Source: Moraxella canis (GTDB lineage Bacteria; Pseudomonadota; Gammaproteobacteria; Pseudomonadales; Moraxellaceae). From it: a DNA stretch of 64,000 nt. The DNA lies in NCBI RefSeq assembly GCF_002014965.1, contig NZ_MUXT01000008.1, positions 210,753 through 274,752 of the forward strand. Direction: 5' to 3'. The translations under genes were made by a program, and so were the position numbers. The stretch's first letter is position 1, and each line of letters starts with the position of its first letter. Below, one piece after another: positions 46,270-54,686 of this stretch. A model generated the notes under the pieces. That model was not told where the DNA came from, did not search any database, and saw only the letters and a program-made list of their open reading frames with translations.

Positions 46270-48657
46270 TTATTTATTTGGAACGGTCAAAACTTGCCCG
46301 ATGCGCAAATCAGCAGTCGGCTCCAAATTATTCATCTTCGCAAGCTCTTGGGTGCTAATCCCATAGCGCCGCGCCAAAGCTATCAGCCCATCACCCGCTT
46401 TGACGGTATATGTCGTGGTAAGCTTAGGTACTTTTAACGTTTGTCCGATGCGCAGATTGGCATTGGAAGCCAAGCCATTCGCCGCTGCCAAGTCACTGAT
46501 TGGTACACCAAAACGATTTGATAATAGGGTTAGGCTCTCACCAGCTTTGACGGTATAGTTTTCAGTTGCCCCAATGTTTGTATTGGTAGATGCGCGCGTA
46601 GAGCTGGTTCGCGTGCTTTCTGAGCGAGATGTCGCACTGTTTTCCAACTGAGCGTCGCTAGGCAATTTGAGTGTTTGACCAATTAAGACGCCATCTGTCA
46701 CGCTCAAGCCATTTTCATTTGCCAGAGCATGTAAGCTGATGTTATATCTGCGAGCGATGGCGGTCAGACTTTCTCCAGCAGATACTTTGTGGGTTGCTGG
46801 ATTGGTATTAGCTGCTGGTGTGCTTTGGCGAGATGGCGTTTGCTGGGCTGATACTGGCTGAGATTTTACTTTACCAGAGACAAGCCACAATCTTTGACCG
46901 ATCAGGATATGTGCATCATTTGCCAAATTATTATAACTGGCAAGCTGACCGACAGTTAAGCCATGGGCAGCAGCCACAGATGTGAGACTATCGCCGGCAC
47001 GCACGGTGTAGCTTTCGGGTTTTGGCTTGGGTTTTGGTGCAGGCTCAGGACGCGGCTGACTTGGCGGTGGAGCTACCGAGACAGGCGGCGGTGGAGGTGG
47101 TGCTACTGGTACCGAAGCTGTCACAGGCGGAAGCTGTGGTTGAGGAGCTGGTTCAGGCGCAGGGCTAGGCGCTACTGTTTGTACAGGCTGTAAAGGCGGC
47201 GATACAGCTTGAGTTTTTGGCTTATCCGAAAAACTCAACATCTTAGTTTCACCACGAGCGTCCAAAACCGACTGGCTGGTTTGTACTGCATTTAGCTGGA
47301 TGTTTCCATCTTGGGGACTGATCGCAGGGACTTCAGGACTGGTTTTTTGAATTTCTGCCGCGATCAGATCTATTTCAGATTTTGATAAAGCCGGCTCTTG
47401 GACGATGGTATTATTTGGTGTGACTTGTGCAATGGTGGTTGGCAGCGTATTAGATGCGATCAATTCTTGCTGAGAGCTTGTGTTTGCCGAAGCGCCGGAC
47501 TTAGGTACCACATAGGTGATGCTTTGAGCAGGTGCTGTTGCGATATAATCACCACCAAACCCATAGCCTTTTAAAGAGGCCAGCTGATTATCAATTTGGT
47601 TCGGCAAACTGTCAGGAATAACGATACGATTAGGACCGATCTCATCAACGGTAAGGTTTAAAAGCGCAGGGTTTAGTAAACGAAGCTCGCTGACTGGCAA
47701 GCCTGTCACTGTGGCAACTTCCGATAAACTCACACCATAATTAACTGGCACCGTTCTAAAATGGCTGTGATTGGCAATGGCGGGTAAATTAACACCATAA
47801 GTATTTGGGGACTTGACAATTTGAGCGACTGCTAAGAATCTTGGCACATAGTTCATTGTTTCAGTTGGCAGCTTAAGCGACCAATAATCCGTTGGTAGCC
47901 CTTGATCTTGGTTAGCTTTGATGGCGCGCGAAACTCGTCCAGGCCCTGCATTATAAGCGGCTAATGCCAACTCCCAAGAACCAAACTGGTTATACAAACT
48001 TGTTAAAAAGTCATAAGCGGCGCGCGTTGATTCAATCACATCACGGCGACCATCATAGGTTGCGCTTTGGTTCAAGCCATAGATGCGACCTGTGCTAGGA
48101 ATAAACTGCCAAAGACCAGCAGCGGCAGCATTGCTGGTCGCCGTTGGGTCATAGGAGCTTTCAATGATGGGTAAAAGCGCTAATTCAGAGGGAATACCGC
48201 GTCTTTCGGCTTCAGCGACAGTATGATGCAGATAGCGCGAAGCACGCGCGGTCAGGCGGTCCAAATAAGTTTGACGCGTATAAAACCATGATTTTTGAGC
48301 TTCAATTCTTGCATTGGTAACTTCATTCATGCGATAGCCGCGGCGAATTCGATCCCATAAGTTACCGTAGCGCTGAATCGCCAGCTCATCGCCCTCCACC
48401 ATGCTCATGTCGGTCGCTTGAAGTAGCGCTTCTAAGGCATCAAGCATCTCAAGATCCAAAACACCTGTGCCAGTATTACCCGATGATATGTGAATCTGCT
48501 GATTAGGCTTAGCTTGAGGGATTGGTTTTGGGGTCTGGCTGATCGGCTTAGAGGGTGTACTTGTGCTACTACAAGCAACCAAAATACAAGATGAAATGGC
48601 AAGACTGAGCGGCTTTAAGATCTGTTTAGAAATGGGGGATTTGGAGTGTTTTGTCAT
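46270..48657 (-). CDS. mltD: Lytic transglycosylase MltD with LysM repeats
   Basis: MltD is a membrane-bound lytic transglycosylase that cleaves peptidoglycan and helps space its strands during growth. The lipobox is LVA-C29. The SLT domain has its catalytic Glu in LPIIESSYDPTATSNAAAAGLWQ and the block NAGPGRVSRAI. A linker rich in Pro, Gln, Val and Ala (about residues 470-560) leads to four clear C-terminal LysM modules of the type YTVKAGESLTLLSNRFGVPISDLAAANGL, plus one divergent LysM-like block after the SLT domain. At 795 residues it is about 340 longer than E. coli MltD because of the linker and extra LysM. I start at 48657 (MTKHSK): AGGA is eight bases away; the preceding ATG is too close. 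Confidence 0.93.
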   Translation of the reverse strand: MTKHSKSPISKQILKPLSLAISSCILVACSSTSTPSKPISQTPKPIPQAKPNQQIHISSGNTGTGVLDLEMLDALEALLQATDMSMVEGDELAIQRYGNLWDRIRRGYRMNEVTNARIEAQKSWFYTRQTYLDRLTARASRYLHHTVAEAERRGIPSELALLPIIESSYDPTATSNAAAAGLWQFIPSTGRIYGLNQSATYDGRRDVIESTRAAYDFLTSLYNQFGSWELALAAYNAGPGRVSRAIKANQDQGLPTDYWSLKLPTETMNYVPRFLAVAQIVKSPNTYGVNLPAIANHSHFRTVPVNYGVSLSEVATVTGLPVSELRLLNPALLNLTVDEIGPNRIVIPDSLPNQIDNQLASLKGYGFGGDYIATAPAQSITYVVPKSGASANTSSQQELIASNTLPTTIAQVTPNNTIVQEPALSKSEIDLIAAEIQKTSPEVPAISPQDGNIQLNAVQTSQSVLDARGETKMLSFSDKPKTQAVSPPLQPVQTVAPSPAPEPAPQPQLPPVTASVPVAPPPPPPVSVAPPPSQPRPEPAPKPKPKPESYTVRAGDSLTSVAAAHGLTVGQLASYNNLANDAHILIGQRLWLVSGKVKSQPVSAQQTPSRQSTPAANTNPATHKVSAGESLTAIARRYNISLHALANENGLSVTDGVLIGQTLKLPSDAQLENSATSRSESTRTSSTRASTNTNIGATENYTVKAGESLTLLSNRFGVPISDLAAANGLASNANLRIGQTLKVPKLTTTYTVKAGDGLIALARRYGISTQELAKMNNLEPTADLRIGQVLTVPNK

Positions 48658-48854
48658 TTTCATGTCCTTTGGTCACCTAACTCAGTGATTGCTATAAAGC
48701 CAAATTGGCAAAATCAAGCCAACCAGCTATTTCAAGCGATAATAATGCCTTATTTTGGCAAATTTGGCAACCTTTTGGACAGCAAATGGGTAATAAAAAC
48801 CACCGAATTGACTTACAAAACGGTGGCTCGATCAAATCAGTTTAGAATCTTAAC

Positions 48855-49412
48855 TCATTCAACCGTGACTTGTGACACCGATCTTAATAATACAGCATGA
48901 TTGCCCACCTGAGAAAAAGTGGCGCGCGAAGCGGTCTTAATGGTCACAGGTTTGCCGTCTTGGGTCCAAGTCTCGGTGGTCACAATCTGCGCCCTAGCTT
49001 GATTGCCGGTAGCAACCACATCTGTCACATCAATGCGATAGCGATAGCCACTGGATTTAGCCCAGCTTTTTTGAAGAAGCTGTAGGTAGCCTTCTTTATT
49101 TAAACTGGTCGTTTTGCCACCGCGAGATAGCGAAATGATGGCATCATCAGCGATTAATCTTGAAATTTGAGCAATATTTTGGGCGTTAGCGGCGCTGCTC
49201 ATGCTTGATGCATATCGGCTGACATCTTGCTCACTGATCGCATAAGCATTGGTGGTGATCAAGCTTTGAACACCAAGTGCGCCAATGAATAAGCCAATGC
49301 TGGCACCTTTGCCAAATGATTTGCCTTTAAATTTACTTACCGATCGAATCGCAGCTGTCAGCATACTTGCAGCAGCGGCTTTTTTTAAAATAGAACGGGT
49401 GCTGTGTTTCAT
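48855..49412 (-). CDS. Exported protein with NTF2-like (SnoaL/DUF4440-type) domain
   Basis: The 185-residue protein has an unusual long basic N-terminus (KHSTRSILKKAAAASMLTAAIRSVSKFKGKSFGKG) before a hydrophobic stretch and an AYA-type signal-peptidase site (TTNAYAIS). The rest (about 62-185) has the shape of an NTF2-like domain: a helix SMSSAANAQNIAQISRLIADDAIIS, then strands ending YRIDVTDVVATGNQARAQIVTTETWTQDGK. The pocket ligand is unknown. It is the sole gene between mltD and the DUF21/CBS gene, without a clear operon partner. Confidence 0.7.
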   Translation of the reverse strand: MKHSTRSILKKAAAASMLTAAIRSVSKFKGKSFGKGASIGLFIGALGVQSLITTNAYAISEQDVSRYASSMSSAANAQNIAQISRLIADDAIISLSRGGKTTSLNKEGYLQLLQKSWAKSSGYRYRIDVTDVVATGNQARAQIVTTETWTQDGKPVTIKTASRATFSQVGNHAVLLRSVSQVTVE

Positions 49413-49563
49413 AAACCAACCCTTATATTAATATACTTATAAATGAATGACTTCCCCGTACTCATGACGGAGTGCTCTTAAGCTAAAATAGCATAGTAAG
49501 CTTAAAGCATGATGGCAAATTGTTACATTTTGTTTCATTTAGAAGTGATTTGGCAGAGACAGA

Positions 49564-50802
49564 CTATTTTTCATCAAAAGGCGCATCTTCTTCAAGTTTT
49601 GCACCTAGTCGTGCCATGCGTCTGTCCATCAGCTGACGAGCAAGGGTTTGCATATCATCGACACGATCAAACTCATCGACAATCTCAAGCCCAAGTAAAG
49701 TCTCAAGCACATCTTCCAAGCTCACTAAGCCCTTGACTTCACCAAACTCCCCCACTGCCAAAGCAATGTGAACGCGCTCTTTGAGCATCAAATCAAGCAA
49801 ATCAAACAATTTCATCTTGGCAAACACAAAGTTAATATCGCGCCGAAACTGCTTGATGGGCGTATGAATCTCTTGGTTTGCCTTGGCGATTAATAAATCA
49901 GACTTTAGGACAAACCCTGTTGCATTATCTAAATCTTCATCAAAAATCGGAAAGCGTGAAAATGGTAGCTTAGGATATTGAGCAAACACATCGCCGACAG
50001 TCATATTTTCATCAAATGCACTGACGACCGAGCGCGGCGTGACGATATCTTCGACATTGATCACACTGAGCGCCAGAGAGTTTTTGATAATTCGCGTTTC
50101 CATCTCGCTCATCTGACCTGAGCTTTCACCTTGATTGGCAAGCGCCAAAAACTCATGACGATTGAAGCTGCTTTCTTGATTACCGCGCGTCAGCATTCGT
50201 GAAATCTTTTCTGTCACCCAAATGATCGGTAATAACGCCACATTAATTGCACGCACATAATACGCCACAGGCATCGCAAAGCGTCGCCAATATGCCGTAC
50301 CAATCGTTTTTGGGATAATTTCTGTGCCAATTAAGATAATCAGCGTCATCACGCCGCTAAACACCCCAAACCAAGCATTGCCAAATACAATCACCGCTTG
50401 AGCGCCTGCCCCAAGTGAGCCCAGTGTATGCGCAACGGTATTTAGCGTCAAGATTGCCGAAATTGACTTTTCAATATTATCAACTTTGACACTTTTAAGC
50501 AGTGCTGCGCCCTTAGGATCGTCCTCCGCCAGGGTGTCAATATATGAAGGCGTCATCGTCAAAAGCGCCGCCTCAGAGATTGAACATAAAAAGGATACAA
50601 TCAGCGATAAGGAGATGAAGAAAATCAGTAAGGCAAGGTTGGTAGGTGTGCCGCCGAGCTCAAAAGCAGCGTGTGCGGTCAAGGGGATAAAAATAGCCGC
50701 CAATAATGCAGCAAAAATCAGGCGTGAAACAGATCCATTTGCCAAATTTCGGGGTCGCGGTCGGGACATATACGATGTAAAATTGCAAAAATTAGCACTC
50801 AT
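49564..50802 (-). CDS. DUF21/CBS membrane protein (CNNM/HlyC-CorC type)
   Basis: The protein has an N-terminal DUF21 membrane domain with about four segments (ALLIFFISLSLIVSFLCSISEAALLTM; IILIGTEIIPKTIGTAYWRR) and a cytoplasmic pair of CBS domains (VEDIVTPRSVVSAFDENMTVG; HIALAVGEFGEVKGLVSLEDVLETLLG). This layout is that of CNNM/CorC-type proteins, some of which export Mg2+; others were called hemolysins without direct proof. The usual C-terminal CorC_HlyC domain is absent: the chain ends about 40 residues after the second CBS domain. Starts at 50802 and 50769 are both possible. Confidence 0.85.
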   Translation of the reverse strand: MSANFCNFTSYMSRPRPRNLANGSVSRLIFAALLAAIFIPLTAHAAFELGGTPTNLALLIFFISLSLIVSFLCSISEAALLTMTPSYIDTLAEDDPKGAALLKSVKVDNIEKSISAILTLNTVAHTLGSLGAGAQAVIVFGNAWFGVFSGVMTLIILIGTEIIPKTIGTAYWRRFAMPVAYYVRAINVALLPIIWVTEKISRMLTRGNQESSFNRHEFLALANQGESSGQMSEMETRIIKNSLALSVINVEDIVTPRSVVSAFDENMTVGDVFAQYPKLPFSRFPIFDEDLDNATGFVLKSDLLIAKANQEIHTPIKQFRRDINFVFAKMKLFDLLDLMLKERVHIALAVGEFGEVKGLVSLEDVLETLLGLEIVDEFDRVDDMQTLARQLMDRRMARLGAKLEEDAPFDEK

Positions 50803-50982
50803 ATTAAGTGAAAATTAAGCGATGTGCAAGTATTGTTTTTAGTGCATTTTATCGCACATCAGTAACAACACCAAAAATCCATGTCAGACCCCCAAAAATA
50901 TGCTATGATATGCGTTATTTTGACTTTTACTTGAGTGATTTAGATAGATATATTCCTTAAGTAAGGTTTATATTTTGGAAAT

Positions 50983-51024
50983 GGGCGGTGATTGTGGATC
51001 ATGATTGAAATAGTCCACCGTCTT
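50983..51024 (+). promoter_or_regulatory. Leader hairpin upstream of yajC
   Basis: GGCGGTG (50984-50990) can pair with CACCGTC (51015-51021, one G-T), followed by TTTTAAG, or alternatively GTGGA (50994-50998) with TCCAC (51013-51017). The mutually exclusive stems, just above the yajC start, look like a possible attenuator. The yajC ribosome site TTAGGAG follows. Confidence 0.35.
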
Positions 51025-51041
51025 TTAAGATTTAGGAGTTT

Positions 51042-51380
51042 TTGATGTTAGATTTATTTATCACTGCCGCGCACGCAACCGCAGGCGCACCTGCAGGTCA
51101 GCAGTCATTATTTATGAACTTGCTGATTCCTGTAGCGTTTTTTGCAATTTTCTATTTTTTGATCATTCGCCCACAATCAAAGCGCAACAAGCAGCACAAA
51201 GCCATGGTGGATAGCCTAGCTGCAGGTAATGAAGTTGTGTTCGCTGGTGGTCTGATCGGTCGCGTTAAGAAAGTTGAAGGCGATTATGCAGTAATCACAC
51301 TGAATAACTCAACTGATGTTAAAATTCAGCGTGCAAGCGTCCTGATGGTGCTACCTGCCGGTACCATTGACAACATCTAA
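51042..51380 (+). CDS. yajC: Preprotein translocase subunit YajC
   Basis: YajC is a single-span protein that associates with SecDF and YidC. The 112 residues have one membrane segment (LLIPVAFFAIFYFLIIRPQSKRNKQHKAM) with the family end motif RPQSKR, and a beta-rich cytoplasmic part with EVVFAGGLIGRVKKVEGDYAVI. TTAGGAG precedes the start. A hairpin lies between yajC and secD, so secD may depend partly on read-through. tgt and queA, which often precede yajC, are not upstream here. Confidence 0.95.
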   Translation: MMLDLFITAAHATAGAPAGQQSLFMNLLIPVAFFAIFYFLIIRPQSKRNKQHKAMVDSLAAGNEVVFAGGLIGRVKKVEGDYAVITLNNSTDVKIQRASVLMVLPAGTIDNI

Positions 51381-51391
51381 CCCATCCTAAG

Positions 51392-51430
51392 CCCAAGCAT
51401 TGACTTAGATAAATTAATTAATTGCTTGGG
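51392..51430 (+). terminator. Partial terminator or attenuator between yajC and secD
   Basis: CCCAAGCA (51392-51399) pairs with TGCTTGGG (51423-51430), followed by TCAGTTTTTTTGC. It lies 12 bases after yajC and 64 before secD. Read-through would be needed for co-transcription of the genes. Confidence 0.65.
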
Positions 51431-51493
51431 TCAGTTTTTTTGCAAATTGATGAGATGAATTCATCATCTTGCTCTATCTAATAAGAATACCCT

Positions 51494-53371
51494 ATGCACT
51501 ACCCTGCTTGGAAATATATATTAATTGCTGTGGTGCTCTTTATCTCTGGCATCTACGCATTACCCAACCTATATCCTGATGAGCCTGCTGTGCAAATTAC
51601 AGGCGCGAGCGCAGGTACACAATTAACTCAAGATGTGCTGACACAAGCTGAAGGTCTGCTGACACAAGCAGGACTAAGTCACCATAATGGCAGCTTTGAA
51701 AATAACAGTGCACTGCTTCGCTTATCAAATGCTGAAGATCAGCTTAAGGCACAAGAAGTGCTGCGCCGAGACTTAGGCGAACAGTATGTGGTCGCACTTA
51801 ATTTGGCACAAACCACGCCTGAATGGCTGCGCAATTTGGGCGCTGCTCCCATGAAGCTTGGTCTGGACTTGCGCGGCGGCGTGAGATTTGTGTTAGAAGT
51901 TGATATGGCAAAAGCACTCGAACAGCGTCTCACCACTGCCAGCCAAGACGTACGCCGTACACTGCGTGGCGAGCAAATCCCAGTTCAAAGTCTGCGCATG
52001 ACCGATAATGGCATGGTGCTGACTTTCATCAATACAGACGATCGTGGGCGCGCTCAGTCTGTCCTACAAAATCAAGTTGGTGCAGACTTTGCACTGCGTC
52101 CCTTTGCTGATACTGAAGGGGCGGCGCTTGAGCTGACTTATACTGATGCTAAAATTCAAGAAATTAATGACTATGCTGTCGGTCAAAACTTAACCACGCT
52201 TAGAAATCGTATCAATGAGCTTGGCGTGGCTGAAGCATTGGTACAATCTCAAGGCGCTAACCGCATCGTCGTTGAGCTGCCTGGCGTGCAAGACACCGCA
52301 GAAGCCAAGCGTGTTTTGGGTCGTACTGCCAATCTTGAGTTTCGCATGGTGAGCGAACAGGACATGAATTATGCAGGCGGCATCCCACCGGCAGGCACCG
52401 AAGCCTTTCCATTTGGTTCTTTGGATGGTCAGCCTATGCTGCTTGAGCGTCAGTCCATCATCACAGGTGAGCGGGTTCAAGGGGCGCAGTCAGGACTGGA
52501 TGAGAATGGACGCCCACAGGTGAATATCACCCTGGATAAAGCAGGCGGCAGACTCATGCAAAACGCCACTCGCACCGCTGTGGACAAACAGATGGCAGTG
52601 CTATTTATTGAAAATAAACAACGGGTCAGCTTTGAAGAAGATTCTGCAACTGGCGAGCTTGTCGAGGTGCGCACGCCTTATACCGAGTCACGCATCATTA
52701 ACCGCGCGACCATTCGGGCAGTTTTAGGTTCTTCATTTGTGATCACAGGTTTGGATTCAGATGCAGAAGCAGGCGAGCTTGCACTCCTATTGCGCTCAGG
52801 CGCCTTGGCTGCACCGATGTACTTTGTCGAAGAGCGAACCATCGGTCCTTCTTTGGGTCAAGATAATATCGACAAAGGTTTGTTCTCTACACAGGTCGGC
52901 TATCTTTTGGTGTTCTTATGGATGATTGTGTTTTATCGTGCGTTTGGCGTGATTGCTAATATCGCCCTAGCCTTTAACGTCATTATGATGGTTGCCATCA
53001 TGTCCATATTAGGCTCATCATTGACCTTGCCTGGTATCGCCGGGATTGTATTAACCATCGGTATGGCGGTTGATGCCAACGTCTTAATCTTTGAGCGTAT
53101 TCGCGAAGAGCTTGCTAATGGGGCTCGTGCAAAATCCGCCATCGTGGCAGGTTTTGATCGTGCGTTTAGCTCAATTTTTGATGCTAACATCACCACGCTA
53201 TTGATTGCATTTATCTTATTTGCCATTGGTACCGGACCGATCAAAGGGTTTGCAATTACGCTTGCGATTGGTATTATCAGCTCTTTGTTTACTGCGATTT
53301 TAGTAACTCGTGCCATGATTCAGATTTGGTATGGTCATCGCAAAAACTTAACCAAACTTAGCATCGGTTAG
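51494..53371 (+). CDS. secD: Protein translocase subunit SecD
   Basis: SecD, with SecF, is a proton-driven RND-type pair that pulls exported proteins to the periplasmic side. A first span (ILIAVVLFISGIYALPNLYP) is followed by the large periplasmic P1 domain (including LGLDLRGGVRFVLEVD and LNELGVAEALVQSQGANRIVVELPG) and five spans with the Asp-containing LTIGMAVDANVLIFERIREEL near residue 520. At 625 residues it is normal. secF starts 9 bases after its stop. Confidence 0.97.
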   Translation: MHYPAWKYILIAVVLFISGIYALPNLYPDEPAVQITGASAGTQLTQDVLTQAEGLLTQAGLSHHNGSFENNSALLRLSNAEDQLKAQEVLRRDLGEQYVVALNLAQTTPEWLRNLGAAPMKLGLDLRGGVRFVLEVDMAKALEQRLTTASQDVRRTLRGEQIPVQSLRMTDNGMVLTFINTDDRGRAQSVLQNQVGADFALRPFADTEGAALELTYTDAKIQEINDYAVGQNLTTLRNRINELGVAEALVQSQGANRIVVELPGVQDTAEAKRVLGRTANLEFRMVSEQDMNYAGGIPPAGTEAFPFGSLDGQPMLLERQSIITGERVQGAQSGLDENGRPQVNITLDKAGGRLMQNATRTAVDKQMAVLFIENKQRVSFEEDSATGELVEVRTPYTESRIINRATIRAVLGSSFVITGLDSDAEAGELALLLRSGALAAPMYFVEERTIGPSLGQDNIDKGLFSTQVGYLLVFLWMIVFYRAFGVIANIALAFNVIMMVAIMSILGSSLTLPGIAGIVLTIGMAVDANVLIFERIREELANGARAKSAIVAGFDRAFSSIFDANITTLLIAFILFAIGTGPIKGFAITLAIGIISSLFTAILVTRAMIQIWYGHRKNLTKLSIG

Positions 53372-53380
53372 GAGTTAAAA

Positions 53381-54517
53381 ATGAATAACGAAAATAACCC
53401 TATCGACCCAAACGCAGCACAGCCACCGCGCCGTCGTCGTGCGCCGCGTCGTGACGGAAAAGGCGCCAATGCCGCCACCAATCAAAATGCCCTAGCCGAT
53501 CAATCACTGATTGCCGAAGCAGGCGATGAAGCTGCCGAAAAAGCCGGCGGCGTCAAGCTCATCGCCAATCAGCGCATCATTCCTTTTATGAAGCTCGAGA
53601 AGCCCATGATGGCATTTTCGGTGCTTTTTATACTTGCAGGACTGATAGCGCTTATAGTTAAGGGTTTAAACTTTGGGCTGGACTTTACAGGCGGTGTGTC
53701 TGCCAATGTCGCATACGAGCAGCCCGTCGAACAAGCACAGGTCGTTCAGGCATTGGCAGATAATGGCTTCAATGATGCAGTTGTCCAATACTTAGGAACG
53801 CGCCAAGAGCTTTTGGTGCGCTTACCACCCCAAGATGGCTCAGCCGAAAACCTAAGCGCTGCTTTGGATCAGATTCTCAATTTTCCAAATAACCCATCAA
53901 CCATCGATAGCATCAGCATCATCGGGAGCCAGCTGGGTAATGAAATTTACCTAAACTCCTTGCTCGCCATGTCGGTGGCACTGGGAATGATGCTGCTTTA
54001 TGTTGCGACGCGCTTTCAGTTCAAGCTCGCCTTGGGTGCTGTGCTGGCTTTGTTTCATGATGTGATCATCGTCGTTGGTGTGTTTGCCATCATGGGCTGG
54101 CCATTTGATCTGACGGTTTTAGCAGCTGTTTTGGCATTGATTGGTTATTCGGTGAACGATACCATCGTCGTCTATGACCGTATTCGTGAGAATTTTCGCC
54201 GAGTGCGCGGTCTGACACCTCGTCAAGTGCTTGACTTATCATTGACCGAAACCCTAAGACGCACCGTCATGACTGTGGGTACAGTATTTGTCGTGGTTGT
54301 CGCGATGCTATTTTTGGGCGGTGATGGTCTGTACTGGTTCTCTGTGGCATTATTTATCGGTTTGATCGCTGGTACTTATTCATCGGTCTATATTGCAAGC
54401 TCGATTCCGCTCATGATGGGCTTGTCTAGAGAAGATTTTGTCGTCAAAATCAAACCTGAGTTTGAAGAAGAAGTGGTGGTATTTGCCGATCCTGAACTTC
54501 AAAATACCAAAGATTAA
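53381..54517 (+). CDS. secF: Protein translocase subunit SecF
   Basis: SecF is the smaller RND-type partner. The core runs from KLEKPMMAFSVLFILAGLIALI to the RND motif ALIGYSVNDTIVVYDRIRENFR. An unusual N-terminal extension of about 65 residues precedes the first span: it is cytoplasmic, highly basic and disordered (PPRRRRAPRRDGKG), so the protein is about 60 longer than E. coli SecF. It is the last gene of the unit and has a terminator after it. Confidence 0.97.
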   Translation: MNNENNPIDPNAAQPPRRRRAPRRDGKGANAATNQNALADQSLIAEAGDEAAEKAGGVKLIANQRIIPFMKLEKPMMAFSVLFILAGLIALIVKGLNFGLDFTGGVSANVAYEQPVEQAQVVQALADNGFNDAVVQYLGTRQELLVRLPPQDGSAENLSAALDQILNFPNNPSTIDSISIIGSQLGNEIYLNSLLAMSVALGMMLLYVATRFQFKLALGAVLALFHDVIIVVGVFAIMGWPFDLTVLAAVLALIGYSVNDTIVVYDRIRENFRRVRGLTPRQVLDLSLTETLRRTVMTVGTVFVVVVAMLFLGGDGLYWFSVALFIGLIAGTYSSVYIASSIPLMMGLSREDFVVKIKPEFEEEVVVFADPELQNTKD

Positions 54518-54535
54518 GCCGCTTACGGCTCACAT

Positions 54536-54561
54536 AACCACGCTCTAATTTGGGCGTGGTT
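54536..54561 (+). terminator. Terminator after secF
   Basis: AACCACGCTC (54536-54545) pairs with GGGCGTGGTT (54552-54561, one G-T wobble), followed by TTTTTATGG. It starts 18 bases after the secF stop. Confidence 0.85.
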
Positions 54562-54608
54562 TTTTATGGATATTTTTAATAATTGAAAACTTACCCTATC
54601 ATTGACTC

Positions 54609-54640
54609 AGTGCTTTAAATAAAAAGTGCTTTAAATAAAA
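54609..54640. repeat. Exact tandem repeat, 2 x 16 bp
   Basis: AGTGCTTTAAATAAAA occurs twice head to tail at 54609-54624 and 54625-54640, immediately before the pbpG terminator stem. No other copies are visible here. Confidence 0.9.
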
Positions 54641-54668
54641 ATCGCCCTAAGTCATGCTTGGGCGATTT
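54639..54668 (-). terminator. Terminator after the PBP7-type gene
   Basis: AAATCGCCC (54639-54647) pairs with GGGCGATTT (54660-54668) around a 12-base loop. On the minus strand it ends in TTTTTATTT and lies 18 bases after the stop codon. Confidence 0.8.
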
Positions 54669-54686
54669 GATATCCTGTCAAACTGC

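Noticed and set aside
52933..53316. A 127-codon minus-strand frame antisense to secD
   Set aside because: It is opposite the conserved C-terminal half of secD and its composition reflects the hydrophobic codons of the membrane spans.
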